DNA of 17,861 nt from JBOHER01 sp050701115 (GTDB taxonomy: Bacteria; Actinomycetota; Actinomycetes; Mycobacteriales; Pseudonocardiaceae), in assembly GCA_050701115.1 (NCBI GenBank), contig JBOHER010000463.1, forward strand, positions 1 to 17,861. The letters run 5' to 3'. A program made the translations under genes and the position numbers. Positions 7,592 to 14,451 of the stretch are shown one piece after another. The stretch's first letter is position 1; each line of letters starts with the position of its first letter. The notes under the pieces are model-generated. The model was not told where the DNA came from and ran no database searches. It saw only the letters and a list, made by a program, of their open reading frames with translations.

Positions 7592-8712
7592 TGGGTCCCT
7601 TCTGCCGCGGCCCTGCCGCTGCTTCGCCATCGGTCGAGTGCACGGCTCACCCCACGCCGTCTAGCGATCAACGTTGGTTCGCCGCCCGGTCCGAGCGCGA
7701 GCATCATGAGATATGCGAGCCCGAGGACCGCAGGTGCCAGGATCCAGATACTCGCGGGGATGTCTTCCAACGCGGACGGCGCGATCAGGAAGGGCTGGCC
7801 ACCCGCCGCCTGCGGTTGCGGAGCCTGCGACTGTTCCTGTGCGGCAAGGGGCAGTTCGGACCCGGCGGGCACCTCGCCGGTATCGGCCGCACCACTCTCC
7901 GACCCGCCGTCAACCAGGTCGGACACGAAATCCGAAGCCGGCCCCGCGCCGAGGTCGCCGATGCCTGCCGAGTCACCGGTCTCGCCGTCCGCGCTCCCCG
8001 GCGTGCCGGTGCCGGGGCTGCCCTGCCCAGGCGTGGACACCAGCTTGATCCCGATGCCTTCCTGATTCATCCCGTCGTAGGTCACCTGGAAGCTTTCCGG
8101 CGGCTCGACCTGCTCGACCAGCGCCACCGATCCCGACGTCACCTGGTCCGTGCCCAGCCATTGACCGGCGAAGGAGGTCAGATCGAACGTCCACACCCCG
8201 TCGGTGCCGCGCACACCCGGCTGGCAGGTGCCGTCATCGAACTCGGGCTTGGCTCGCCACGCGGCGGCCTCGCCGCCGGTCCAGAACGGCTCGGTGACCG
8301 CGCAGGCCGCCACCTTGGTGCTCTCCGCGTCGGCTCCCACGTTGGCCCCTGGCTCCTCGCTCTCCCGCAGCGATAGCACGAACGAGGACACCACCGCACC
8401 CGGTTCGGCATCGAAGGAGAACTCGATCGCGGTCAGTTTCTCCGGTTCGCCAAGGGCGGCGGCGACCGGCAGGCTGCCTTCCGGCACGTTCTTCGGCGGC
8501 GGCGGCGGCGGCAACGCGTCCGTGCCAGGGGAGGCCTCCGGCGGCAACTCGCTGGTGTCGTTGGCCCGCCACCACCAGCCCGTCTTGATCACCTCGGCAC
8601 CCGACGCGCTGCCGGGCGCGACCGCGGATTCCGCGGCCAGCGCGAAAGCGGGCCCGCCGAGGGCGGCGGCGAACGCGACAAGGACGGCCACACCACAACG
8701 CGTTCGAGACAT
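7588..8712 (-). CDS. Secreted, C-terminally membrane-anchored protein of unknown function, first gene of transporter operon
   Basis: A 374-residue protein I cannot assign to a named family. Residues 1-27 form a signal peptide. A Trp-rich motif (TGWWWRAND) at 44-52 and a poly-Pro stretch (68-73) are followed by a beta-rich domain at about 90-215 with Cys137 and Cys163, likely a disulfide. Its pattern (WTGGEAAAWRAKPEF, then WTFDLTSFAGQWL, then SGSVALV) loosely recalls DNRLRE-type beta-sandwich domains. A Gly/Ser/Glu/Ala-rich stalk leads to one helix at 322-341 and a basic cytoplasmic tail. The ATG at 8712 has GGGAG just upstream, and the stop overlaps the substrate-binding protein start. An accessory role on the outer face of the transporter is inferred from operon position. 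Confidence 0.85.
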   Translation of the reverse strand: MSRTRCGVAVLVAFAAALGGPAFALAAESAVAPGSASGAEVIKTGWWWRANDTSELPPEASPGTDALPPPPPPKNVPEGSLPVAAALGEPEKLTAIEFSFDAEPGAVVSSFVLSLRESEEPGANVGADAESTKVAACAVTEPFWTGGEAAAWRAKPEFDDGTCQPGVRGTDGVWTFDLTSFAGQWLGTDQVTSGSVALVEQVEPPESFQVTYDGMNQEGIGIKLVSTPGQGSPGTGTPGSADGETGDSAGIGDLGAGPASDFVSDLVDGGSESGAADTGEVPAGSELPLAAQEQSQAPQPQAAGGQPFLIAPSALEDIPASIWILAPAVLGLAYLMMLALGPGGEPTLIARRRGVSRALDRWRSSGRAAAEGTQ

Positions 8713-8826
8713 CGGGCTCCCTTGCCTGAACCATGCCGGTTGTCAGTTGAACTGGACAACGATTCACGTCTGCCCGGGTTACTCCTTGTGGCGAAATCTT
8801 GATACTCCGCCGTTGCGCGCAGTCTG
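8713..8826 (-). promoter_or_regulatory. Upstream region of the transporter operon
   Basis: These 114 bases lie between the tetR stop and the first transporter-operon gene, both on the minus strand. They probably hold the promoter for the eight-gene operon. Only weak hexamer matches can be seen (for example TATCAA near 8789), so no start site is called. The clearest element is the palindrome at 8739-8760. No convincing terminator for the tetR transcript was seen, so read-through is possible. Confidence 0.5.
8739..8760. promoter_or_regulatory. Candidate operator: nested inverted repeat
   Basis: The outer arms GTTGTC (8739-8744) and GACAAC (8755-8760) are perfect inverted repeats. Inside lies a second palindrome, CAGTT-G-AACTG (8744-8754). 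The element is 22 bases long and ends 27 bases upstream of the ATG at 8712, so it is in the promoter or leader of the transporter operon. Size and symmetry suit a dimeric repressor site. It does not resemble the palindrome at 12671, so a different regulator may act here. Confidence 0.5.
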
Positions 8827-9435
8827 TCAGCGCGAACCGAGCATGGGGAGCACCAGTGCCGCGTACTGTCCGCCGAGCTGGTCCGGCGACTGTCCGGCCC
8901 CATCGGAGTACCAGCGCGCGACGTCGATGCTCAGCGACAGCACCGCGCGGGCCGCGGTCTTCACGTCGGGCACCGTGAACTCACCGGTCGCGATGCCCTC
9001 GGTGATCAGATCCCGTACCACCCGCTCGGTCTGCCGCCGCAGTTCGGCGACCACGGCGAACTCCTGTTCCGGTAGCGCGTTCAGCTCGTACTGGATCACC
9101 CGCGCACCCCGATGTTCCCGGGCGTGCCAGGCGACGAACTCCGCGACGAGCACCCGCATCCGCTCGGCGGGGCTACCCGCGCCGCTCGCGGCGGACCGGA
9201 CCATCGCGAGGCCCTTCTCGTGGCCGCTTCGGCTCAACGCGAAGAGCACAGCGGCCTTGGACGGGAAGTGCACATAGAGCGCGGCCGGACTCATCCCGGC
9301 AGCGGCGGCGATGTCCCTGGTGGTCGTGGCGTGGTAGCCGCGCACCGCGAAGGACTCCAGCGCGGCGGCCATCAGCCTGCGCGCGGCATCCGGTTTGACG
9401 TCCGGCCACCACTCGACAGGCACTTCGGCGGTCAC
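8827..9435 (-). CDS. TetR family transcriptional regulator
   Basis: A 202-residue DNA-binding repressor. The N-terminal helix-turn-helix is at about residues 15-62 (TTRDIAAAAGMSPAALYVHF), followed by a helical ligand-binding domain. The start is taken as GTG at 9435, which overlaps the preceding stop as GTGA; no clear Shine-Dalgarno is present, consistent with coupled translation. The reading frame stays open to 10245, but that part overlaps the dehydrogenase gene and is not TetR-like. As the last gene of the acyl-CoA operon it probably senses an acyl-CoA intermediate and represses its own operon through the palindrome at 12671-12686; this pairing is inferred. Confidence 0.92.
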   Translation of the reverse strand: MTAEVPVEWWPDVKPDAARRLMAAALESFAVRGYHATTTRDIAAAAGMSPAALYVHFPSKAAVLFALSRSGHEKGLAMVRSAASGAGSPAERMRVLVAEFVAWHAREHRGARVIQYELNALPEQEFAVVAELRRQTERVVRDLITEGIATGEFTVPDVKTAARAVLSLSIDVARWYSDGAGQSPDQLGGQYAALVLPMLGSR

Positions 9436-10604
9436 GAGGCCGGCGGCAGGTCGATCAGCGAAGCGAGCAGCGCCCGGTGCCTGCCCGGAGTACCGAGCGC
9501 GATCTGGTCGGCCTTCGCCCGTTTCAGGTAGAGGTGGGCAGGGTGCTCCCAGGTCATGCCGATGCCGCCGTGCAACTGGACGCACTCCTCGGCCGCATGC
9601 ACTGCAACGGTGGCGCACAGCGACTGGGCCACGCTCACCGCGATCCGGGCATCGTCGCCGTTGGTGGCGAGGGTGTCGGCCGCGTACCGGGCAACCGCCC
9701 GGGCGAGCGCGATCTCCTGCCAGAGGTCGGCGAGCCGGTGCTTGACGGCCTGGAAGGAGCCGACCGGCCTGCCGAACTGGTACCGCTGCTTGACGTAGCC
9801 GACGGTGGTGTCCAAGCACCACTCGGCGATGCCCACCTGTTCGGAGGCGAGCAGGCCCGCGCCGGTGAGCAACGCCGCGTGCACAGCGGATTCCGCGCGC
9901 TCCCGGCTCGCCAGCAACGTCGACGTCGCGCGGTCCAGGCTGATGTCGGCGATCGGCCGGGTCTGGTCGAGCGACACGACAGGAGAAACCGCCACTGCCC
10001 CATCGGCGACGCGCACCGCATGTAATTCGAGGCCATCGACGCCCACCGCGGGCACTATCAGCAGGTCGGCGGTCAGGGCGTCGGCGACCGTGCGCACGTC
10101 TCCGGTGAGCACGGCGCCGTCGGCGTGCACGGTGGGTACGTGCGCGCCCGCCACGCTCACCGAGAACGGCACCACGAAGGCCGCGGTGGCATCGCCACCG
10201 GCCAGCGCCTTCAGCAGTTCCGCCACCTCGTCGCTCGGCTCGCACCCGAGCAGTGCCGAGGTAGCCAGCACGGCGCTGCCCAGGAACGGGACCGGCGCCA
10301 CCGATCGACCCAGTTCCTCCATGACCACCGCGATCTCTCGCGCGGACGCTCCGTGCCCGCCAAGCGTCTCCGGCACGGACAACGAGGTGACGCCAAGGTC
10401 GGCGGCCAGCGTGCGCCAGAGCCGTAGGTCGACCGGCTGATCCGACTCGCTGCGCGTGATCAGCTCAGCCGGTTTGCAGCGGTCGGTCAACAGGTCCCGG
10501 ACGCTGGCCCGCAGGTCCTCTTCGACCACCGTGTACAGCAGATTCGTGCTCATCGCGGCAGGTCCTTCTGCGTCGATTGGCTTCGTCGCGCCAGTCGCAA
10601 TCAT
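9432..10604 (-). CDS. Acyl-CoA dehydrogenase, subunit lacking the catalytic Glu
   Basis: A 390-residue flavin-dependent acyl-CoA dehydrogenase family protein. Residues 274-293 (RYQFGRPVGSFQAVKHRLAD) and 343-363 (HGGIGMTWEHPAHLYLKRA) are the family's FAD and subunit-contact motifs. Where active enzymes have Glu-Gly-Thr near the C-terminus, this protein has ALGT (369-372), so the catalytic base is missing. It is translated after an adjacent dehydrogenase that has the Glu, with an ATGA overlap. This matches actinobacterial alpha2beta2 dehydrogenases, such as those of steroid and related side-chain breakdown. ATG 10604, with GGGGGAG upstream, is preferred; ATG 10553 (MSTNLLYTVVEEDL) also has a plausible ribosome site and gives the more typical N-terminus. 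Confidence 0.92.
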   Translation of the reverse strand: MIATGATKPIDAEGPAAMSTNLLYTVVEEDLRASVRDLLTDRCKPAELITRSESDQPVDLRLWRTLAADLGVTSLSVPETLGGHGASAREIAVVMEELGRSVAPVPFLGSAVLATSALLGCEPSDEVAELLKALAGGDATAAFVVPFSVSVAGAHVPTVHADGAVLTGDVRTVADALTADLLIVPAVGVDGLELHAVRVADGAVAVSPVVSLDQTRPIADISLDRATSTLLASRERAESAVHAALLTGAGLLASEQVGIAEWCLDTTVGYVKQRYQFGRPVGSFQAVKHRLADLWQEIALARAVARYAADTLATNGDDARIAVSVAQSLCATVAVHAAEECVQLHGGIGMTWEHPAHLYLKRAKADQIALGTPGRHRALLASLIDLPPAS

Positions 10605-11881
10605 TGTTTCTCCCCCTTGGCATCTGTCGCTCTCCGGCCACTCGGGCCGGCCTCCGGCCAGCCCTCGCTGGGCCGAACGCGACTGGCGTTCCATGCGACG
10701 TCCTTGTCGACCCTGGGTTCTGCGGGCAGGCCGAGCACCCGTTCGGAGATGATGTTGCGCAGGATCTCGGACGTGCCGCCCTCGATCGAGTTGCCCTTGG
10801 CCCGCAGATAGCGGTAGCCCGCTACGCGGCCGGTGAAGTCCACCTCGTCCGGCCTGCGCATGCTCCAGTCGTCGTAGCGCAGGCCCTGCTCACCGAGCAT
10901 CTCCACCTCGAGGGCGGACAATTGCTGGGCGATGCGGGCGAAGGCCAGTTTCATGGCCGAGCCCTCCGGCCCCGGCACGCCGACCGCGAGTTGCTGGCTC
11001 AGCCGCATTCCGGCAAGCCGCAACGCTTCGGCCTCGACCCATAGCTGCAGTAAGCGGTCGTGCGCCTCGGCGGTCCGCGCCCGCGGATGCGCTCGCCAGG
11101 TGTCGGCGACAACTCCGATCATGCCGCCTTCGCGGGGAATGGGCCGGCCCCCGATCGCGACCCGCTCGTTCATCAGCGTGGTCTGGGCGACCTTCCAGCC
11201 TTCCCCGACGGCACCCAGTCGGTGCGCGTCGGGAATGCGCGCATCGGACAGGAACACCTCGTTGAACTCTGCCTCGCCGGTGATCTGCCGCAGGGGCCGG
11301 ACCTCGACACCGGGATCGGTCATATCGCAGATGAAGTAGGTCAGGCCCTGGTGCTTCGGCAGGTCGGGGTCGGTGCGCGCGACCAAGATCGCCCAGCGCG
11401 CGGTATGCGCGCTGGATGTCCACACCTTCTGGCCGGTCAACAGCCAGTCGTCCCCGTCCCGGCGCGCCCTGGTGCCCAGCGCCGCCAGATCCGATCCGGC
11501 GCCCGGTTCGCTGAACAGCTGACACCAGATCTCCTCGCCTGTCCACAGTGGACGGAGGAAGCGCTGTTTCTGCTCCTCGGTTCCGAAAGCAAGGATCGTC
11601 GGTGCCGCCATACCGAGGCCGATGCCGATCTTGCGCGGATGGTTGTCCGGCGCGCCCACCCGGGCGAATTCGGCCTCCACCACGGCCTGCAGTTGCCGGG
11701 GTGCCGCCAGCCCGCCCAGCCCGACCGGAAAGTGCACCCAGGCGAGCCCGGCGTCGAACCTCGCCCGCAGGAACTCCAGGCGATCGGTGGTGTTCGGATG
11801 GTGCTCGGCGAGCAGTTCGCCGACGCGCCTGCGCAGGTCGTCGGCGTCGATCGCGCGGGCGTGCTGGTTGGTCTGCGTCAT
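10601..11881 (-). CDS. Acyl-CoA dehydrogenase, catalytic subunit
   Basis: A 426-residue flavoenzyme that would introduce a 2,3-double bond into an acyl-CoA thioester. Visible motifs are QLFSEPGAGSDLA (121-133), the flavin-contact region WTSSAH (154-159), and GNSIEGGTSEILRNIISERV near the C-terminus with the likely catalytic Glu367. The start is ATG 11881 with GAGGG about 8 bases upstream, 11 bases after the reductase stop; the open frame to 12256 is a shadow of the reductase gene. The stop overlaps the next dehydrogenase gene. Its likely partner is that adjacent subunit. The acyl substrate is unknown; a branched or cyclic carboxylic acid is possible from family context. Confidence 0.93.
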   Translation of the reverse strand: MTQTNQHARAIDADDLRRRVGELLAEHHPNTTDRLEFLRARFDAGLAWVHFPVGLGGLAAPRQLQAVVEAEFARVGAPDNHPRKIGIGLGMAAPTILAFGTEEQKQRFLRPLWTGEEIWCQLFSEPGAGSDLAALGTRARRDGDDWLLTGQKVWTSSAHTARWAILVARTDPDLPKHQGLTYFICDMTDPGVEVRPLRQITGEAEFNEVFLSDARIPDAHRLGAVGEGWKVAQTTLMNERVAIGGRPIPREGGMIGVVADTWRAHPRARTAEAHDRLLQLWVEAEALRLAGMRLSQQLAVGVPGPEGSAMKLAFARIAQQLSALEVEMLGEQGLRYDDWSMRRPDEVDFTGRVAGYRYLRAKGNSIEGGTSEILRNIISERVLGLPAEPRVDKDVAWNASRVRPSEGWPEAGPSGRRATDAKGEKQ

Positions 11882-11892
11882 TGGATCGCCCT

Positions 11893-12648
11893 CTAGTCCT
11901 TCGGGCCACCGGCCACGTAGATGACCTGTCCCGATACGAAGCCCGCTTCCTCGCTGACCAGGAACGCCACCGTGGCCGCGATGTCCTCGGGCTGGCCGAC
12001 TCGCTGCACCGGGATCTGCGCCGCGGCGCCCTTCTTGAAGTCCTCGAACGGCACCCCGAGCCGCTCGGCGGTCGCCGCGGTCATCTCGGTCTCGATGAAG
12101 CCGGGCGCGATGGCGTTCGCGGTCACCCCGAACTTGCCCAGTTCGACGGCCAACGTCTTGGTGAAGCCCTGCAGGCCGGCCTTGGCCGCGGAGTAGTTCA
12201 CCTGGCCACGGTTGCCCAGCGCCGAGGTGCTGGACAGGTTCACGATCCGGCCCCACTTGGCCTGGGTCTGGTACTGCTGCACCTCGCGGGACATCAGGAA
12301 GGAGCCGCGCAGGTGCACGTTGATCACCGAATCCCAGTCCTGGTCGGTCATCTTGAACAGCAGGTTGTCCCTGGTGATGCCCGCATTGTTGACCAGCACG
12401 GTCGGCGCCCCCAGTTCGTCCGCGATCCGCGCGACCGCGGCCTTGACCTGCTCGGTGTCGCTCACATCGGCGCCGACGGCCAGCGCACGACCACCATCGG
12501 CCTCGATCGCCTTGACCGTGTCCGCGCAGCTGGACTCATCGAGGTCGACCACGGCGACCGCGAAGCCGTCGCCTGCGAGTCGCTTGGCGATGGCGGCTCC
12601 GATGCCGCGGGCAGCACCGGTGACGATCGCGGTACGGGATTCGGACAC
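11893..12648 (-). CDS. fabG: FabG-like short-chain dehydrogenase/reductase
   Basis: A 251-residue NAD(P)-dependent oxidoreductase of the classical SDR family. The cofactor motif TGAARGIG is at residues 10-17 and NNAG at 87-90; the catalytic residues are Asn110, Ser139, Tyr152 and Lys156 (YSAAK). It is closest in pattern to 3-oxoacyl-ACP/CoA reductases. In this operon it more likely acts on 3-hydroxyacyl- or 3-oxoacyl-CoA during breakdown of an acid than in fatty acid synthesis; that is inference from the two dehydrogenases downstream. The start is GTG at 12648 with GGAGG 5 bases upstream. It is the first gene of the operon. Confidence 0.93.
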   Translation of the reverse strand: MSESRTAIVTGAARGIGAAIAKRLAGDGFAVAVVDLDESSCADTVKAIEADGGRALAVGADVSDTEQVKAAVARIADELGAPTVLVNNAGITRDNLLFKMTDQDWDSVINVHLRGSFLMSREVQQYQTQAKWGRIVNLSSTSALGNRGQVNYSAAKAGLQGFTKTLAVELGKFGVTANAIAPGFIETEMTAATAERLGVPFEDFKKGAAAQIPVQRVGQPEDIAATVAFLVSEEAGFVSGQVIYVAGGPKD

Positions 12649-12670
12649 GTTTTCCTCCGGGAGTAGAAGA

Positions 12671-12686
12671 CTAAGCGAGCGCTTAG
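12671..12686. promoter_or_regulatory. Candidate TetR operator, 16-base palindrome
   Basis: CTAAGCG and CGCTTAG are perfect 7-base arms around a 2-base centre (AG). The site lies 22 bases upstream of the reductase GTG start and immediately downstream of a -10-like hexamer, so it would cover the transcription start. Repressors placed this way block initiation. The TetR gene at the end of the operon is the natural candidate regulator. Confidence 0.7.
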
Positions 12687-12689
12687 GAC

Positions 12690-12717
12690 GTTACAGTCCG
12701 AGGCGAGCCGATGTCCA
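12690..12717 (-). promoter_or_regulatory. Predicted promoter of the acyl-CoA operon
   Basis: Reading the minus strand, TGGACA (12717-12712) is a 5/6 match to the -35 consensus and TGTAAC (12695-12690) a 4/6 match to the -10, with a 16-base spacer. Transcription would begin near 12683, inside the 16-base palindrome. No stronger alternative is visible between vapC and the reductase gene. Confidence 0.5.
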
Positions 12718-12751
12718 GACTCGCGGGCGATCGGGGCCTGGTTGTCGACGA

Positions 12752-13141
12752 TCAGTGCACCTCGATCTGGGCAGCATGCCCGCTGGAGCGGGCCAATCGC
12801 GCATCGCGGGTCAGCAGCGGGCAGTCCAGAGCTTCGGCAAGCGCGACGTAGGCCGCGTCGTAGGAGGAGACGTTATTGCGCAGCTGAAACGCACGGCGGC
12901 GCAGGGCGTCCGCGGAAGGCCAGCGCTGGATGCGCAGATCATCGAAGTCGGTCAGGGCGTCGCCTGCCCTGGCCGCGCTGAGGTGACCGGCCAGGGCCAG
13001 TCCCCGCAGCGCCGAGACGATCTCGAAGTCGAGCAGGCTTGGTGCGTGCAGCTCCTCGGCCGCCAGACGGGCGCGCAGCTTGTCGGTGCCCGCGACGGTG
13101 GTGAGCACATCGACCACAGCCGCGCTATCCACCACGATCAC
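12752..13141 (-). CDS. vapC: VapC-type PIN domain toxin ribonuclease
   Basis: A 129-residue PIN-domain protein, the usual length for VapC toxins, which cut specific RNAs (often tRNA or rRNA) using a metal centre. Conserved acidic residues are Asp5 (VVDSAA), Glu40 (LLDFE), Asp95 (SSYDAAYVALAE) and Asp113 (LTRDARLA). The start is GTG at 13141, overlapping the antitoxin stop by 4 bases (GTGA), the normal arrangement for coupling toxin to antitoxin synthesis. It ends 104 bases before the start of the acyl-CoA operon's first gene. Activity is inferred from intact catalytic residues. Confidence 0.94.
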   Translation of the reverse strand: MIVVDSAAVVDVLTTVAGTDKLRARLAAEELHAPSLLDFEIVSALRGLALAGHLSAARAGDALTDFDDLRIQRWPSADALRRRAFQLRNNVSSYDAAYVALAEALDCPLLTRDARLARSSGHAAQIEVH

Positions 13142-13395
13142 CTGACGGACCGGCGTCGCAGCTGTTCCTCGCGCCCGGTGCGCGCCGCGTCGAGGACGAC
13201 GACCGCGGACACCTCCGCGCGCTCGGTACGCCGGGCGGCGCGCCGCAGGACCTCGTCGACCGTCGGCCGGGCCACCTCCCGCTCGATGAGCGCCAACAGG
13301 TAGGCGTTCATCGACTCGCCGCGGGCAGCGGCGCGAGCCTTTAGGGCCCGGCGCGCCTCATCGGGCACATTCCTGATCTGCAACAACGAACCCAT
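13138..13395 (-). CDS. vapB: VapB/FitA-type ribbon-helix-helix antitoxin
   Basis: An 85-residue antitoxin. The N-terminal ribbon-helix-helix (SLLQIRNVPDEARRALKARA, residues 3-22, then ESMNAYLLALIERE) would bind the operon's own promoter as a dimer; the C-terminal half is basic and probably wraps the VapC active site. The ATG at 13395 fits the family's usual start. There is no Shine-Dalgarno sequence, and a -10-like TAGTAT ends 6 bases upstream, so the mRNA is probably leaderless. It overlaps vapC. Confidence 0.92.
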   Translation of the reverse strand: MGSLLQIRNVPDEARRALKARAAARGESMNAYLLALIEREVARPTVDEVLRRAARRTERAEVSAVVVLDAARTGREEQLRRRSVR

Positions 13396-13449
13396 ACATA
13401 CATACTAGGTCAACTGCCATGCAGAATGCATGCAGGTGTGTCGCATGGA
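13396..13449 (-). promoter_or_regulatory. vapB: vapBC promoter and candidate autoregulation site
   Basis: The -10-like hexamer TAGTAT (13407-13402) ends 6 bases before the vapB ATG. The leader between them consists of TATG repeats. Upstream are two CATGCAG copies on the plus strand (13418-13424 and 13429-13435), 11 bases apart, or one helical turn. They overlap palindromes CTGC-CAT-GCAG (13414-13424) and TGCATGCA (13427-13434). Antitoxin dimers commonly bind such paired sites. No clear -35 was found. Confidence 0.55.
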
Positions 13450-14415
13450 TCAACGCTCGCGGCCGCGCGGTTTGAGCGGGATCGACGGCAGGGTCGGCGC
13501 GGTAAGACGATCACCGCGATATCCGGTGACCGCACCGAACCGCTCGCCGGTCATCCATTCCTCGCGGGCGGCGGCGATCTCCTCGCCGGTGCGTGCCACG
13601 AAGTTCCACCACATCACGATCTCCTCGGCGAACGGCTCGCCGCCGAGCAGCAACAGCCGGGCATCCTGGTCGGCCGACAGCGCCAGATCAGCGCGTCCGC
13701 AGCCGAGATAGAGCAACGATCCCGGAGCCGGCGAGACGCCGTCGACCTCCGCCGTGCCCGACATGACCAGCACGGCATGCTCGAAATCAGGTTCGAGTGG
13801 CAGCAGGCAGCGCGCGGCGGAACTCACCGCGACGTCCACTCCGACCAGCGGGCTATAGGCGGTGCCAGGCGAGCGCACCCCCGCGAGCTCACCCATCAGG
13901 ACGGTGGCACGGATGCCACGGTCGTCCAGTGCCGGAAGCCCGTCGTGGTACTCGAATGCGGGTGCGACGTGCCGGTGTGCGTCGGGCAGCGCGACCCACA
14001 GCTGTGCACCGTGCAGGATCGGCAGATGGCTGCGCGGGGATTCCTCCGAGTGCGCGATCGCCGCGCCCGAGGTCATCAGACCCAGCTGACCGGGCTTGAT
14101 CAGTTGCTCGCTGTGCAGGCTGTCCCGGTGCAGCACCTCGCCGTCCAGCAGCCAGCTGACCGTCTGCAAGCCGATGTGCGGGTGCGGTGGCACCTGCATT
14201 CCTGGTTCGTCGGCGATGTTGTCCGGTCCGTAGTGGTCGATGAAGCACCAGGCGCCGACCATGCGTCTGCCGAGGGTGGGCAGCAGACGGCGCACCCGCG
14301 TGCTCTCGCCGAGTTGCACCGCGCGTCCAGGGATGACATCCCGCACGGGTTCGGTCGCCACGCCCGCGCGCCCGCCGCAGACGGTCACATCCGGATGCAC
14401 CTCGACGTTGCTCAT
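13450..14415 (-). CDS. Pirin family protein
   Basis: A 321-residue cupin protein. The N-terminal cupin carries the metal ligands of the pirin family: His78 and His80 in PPHPHIGLQTVSWLLDG, then His122 and Glu124 in AAIAHSEES. Bacterial pirins vary in role, including quercetin dioxygenase activity and modulation of central metabolism, so the substrate is not assigned. The C-terminal half is a second cupin-like fold (LLYLGCGRADLALS). The ATG at 14415 is chosen because sequence beyond it in the same frame is only the complement of the OsmC gene. It is divergent from osmC with 36 bases between the starts. The C-terminus is rich in Arg and Pro. Confidence 0.92.
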   Translation of the reverse strand: MSNVEVHPDVTVCGGRAGVATEPVRDVIPGRAVQLGESTRVRRLLPTLGRRMVGAWCFIDHYGPDNIADEPGMQVPPHPHIGLQTVSWLLDGEVLHRDSLHSEQLIKPGQLGLMTSGAAIAHSEESPRSHLPILHGAQLWVALPDAHRHVAPAFEYHDGLPALDDRGIRATVLMGELAGVRSPGTAYSPLVGVDVAVSSAARCLLPLEPDFEHAVLVMSGTAEVDGVSPAPGSLLYLGCGRADLALSADQDARLLLLGGEPFAEEIVMWWNFVARTGEEIAAAREEWMTGERFGAVTGYRGDRLTAPTLPSIPLKPRGRER

Positions 14416-14451
14416 GTACTCACGGTACGACGGTTGCGGCACACTGGCGGC

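Noticed and set aside
8234..8767. Minus-strand frame starting with GTG 8767 in the transporter leader
   Set aside because: An AAGGAG lies upstream but 14 bases away, too far, and most of the frame is out-of-frame sequence of the first operon gene. A short leader peptide cannot be excluded but is not supported.
9436..10245. N-terminal extension of the TetR reading frame
   Set aside because: The translated part is Arg/Gly-rich and antisense-like in composition, overlaps the dehydrogenase gene in another frame, and TetR proteins are about 200 residues. The GTGA overlap gives a natural start at 9435.
11882..12256. N-terminal extension of the catalytic acyl-CoA dehydrogenase frame
   Set aside because: It overlaps the reductase gene in another frame and has no dehydrogenase features; ATG 11881 has a ribosome site and a family-like start.
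13426..14451. Extension of the osmC frame upstream (plus strand)
   Set aside because: It is the complement of the pirin gene, with intact metal ligands on the minus strand; OsmC proteins are about 140-160 residues.
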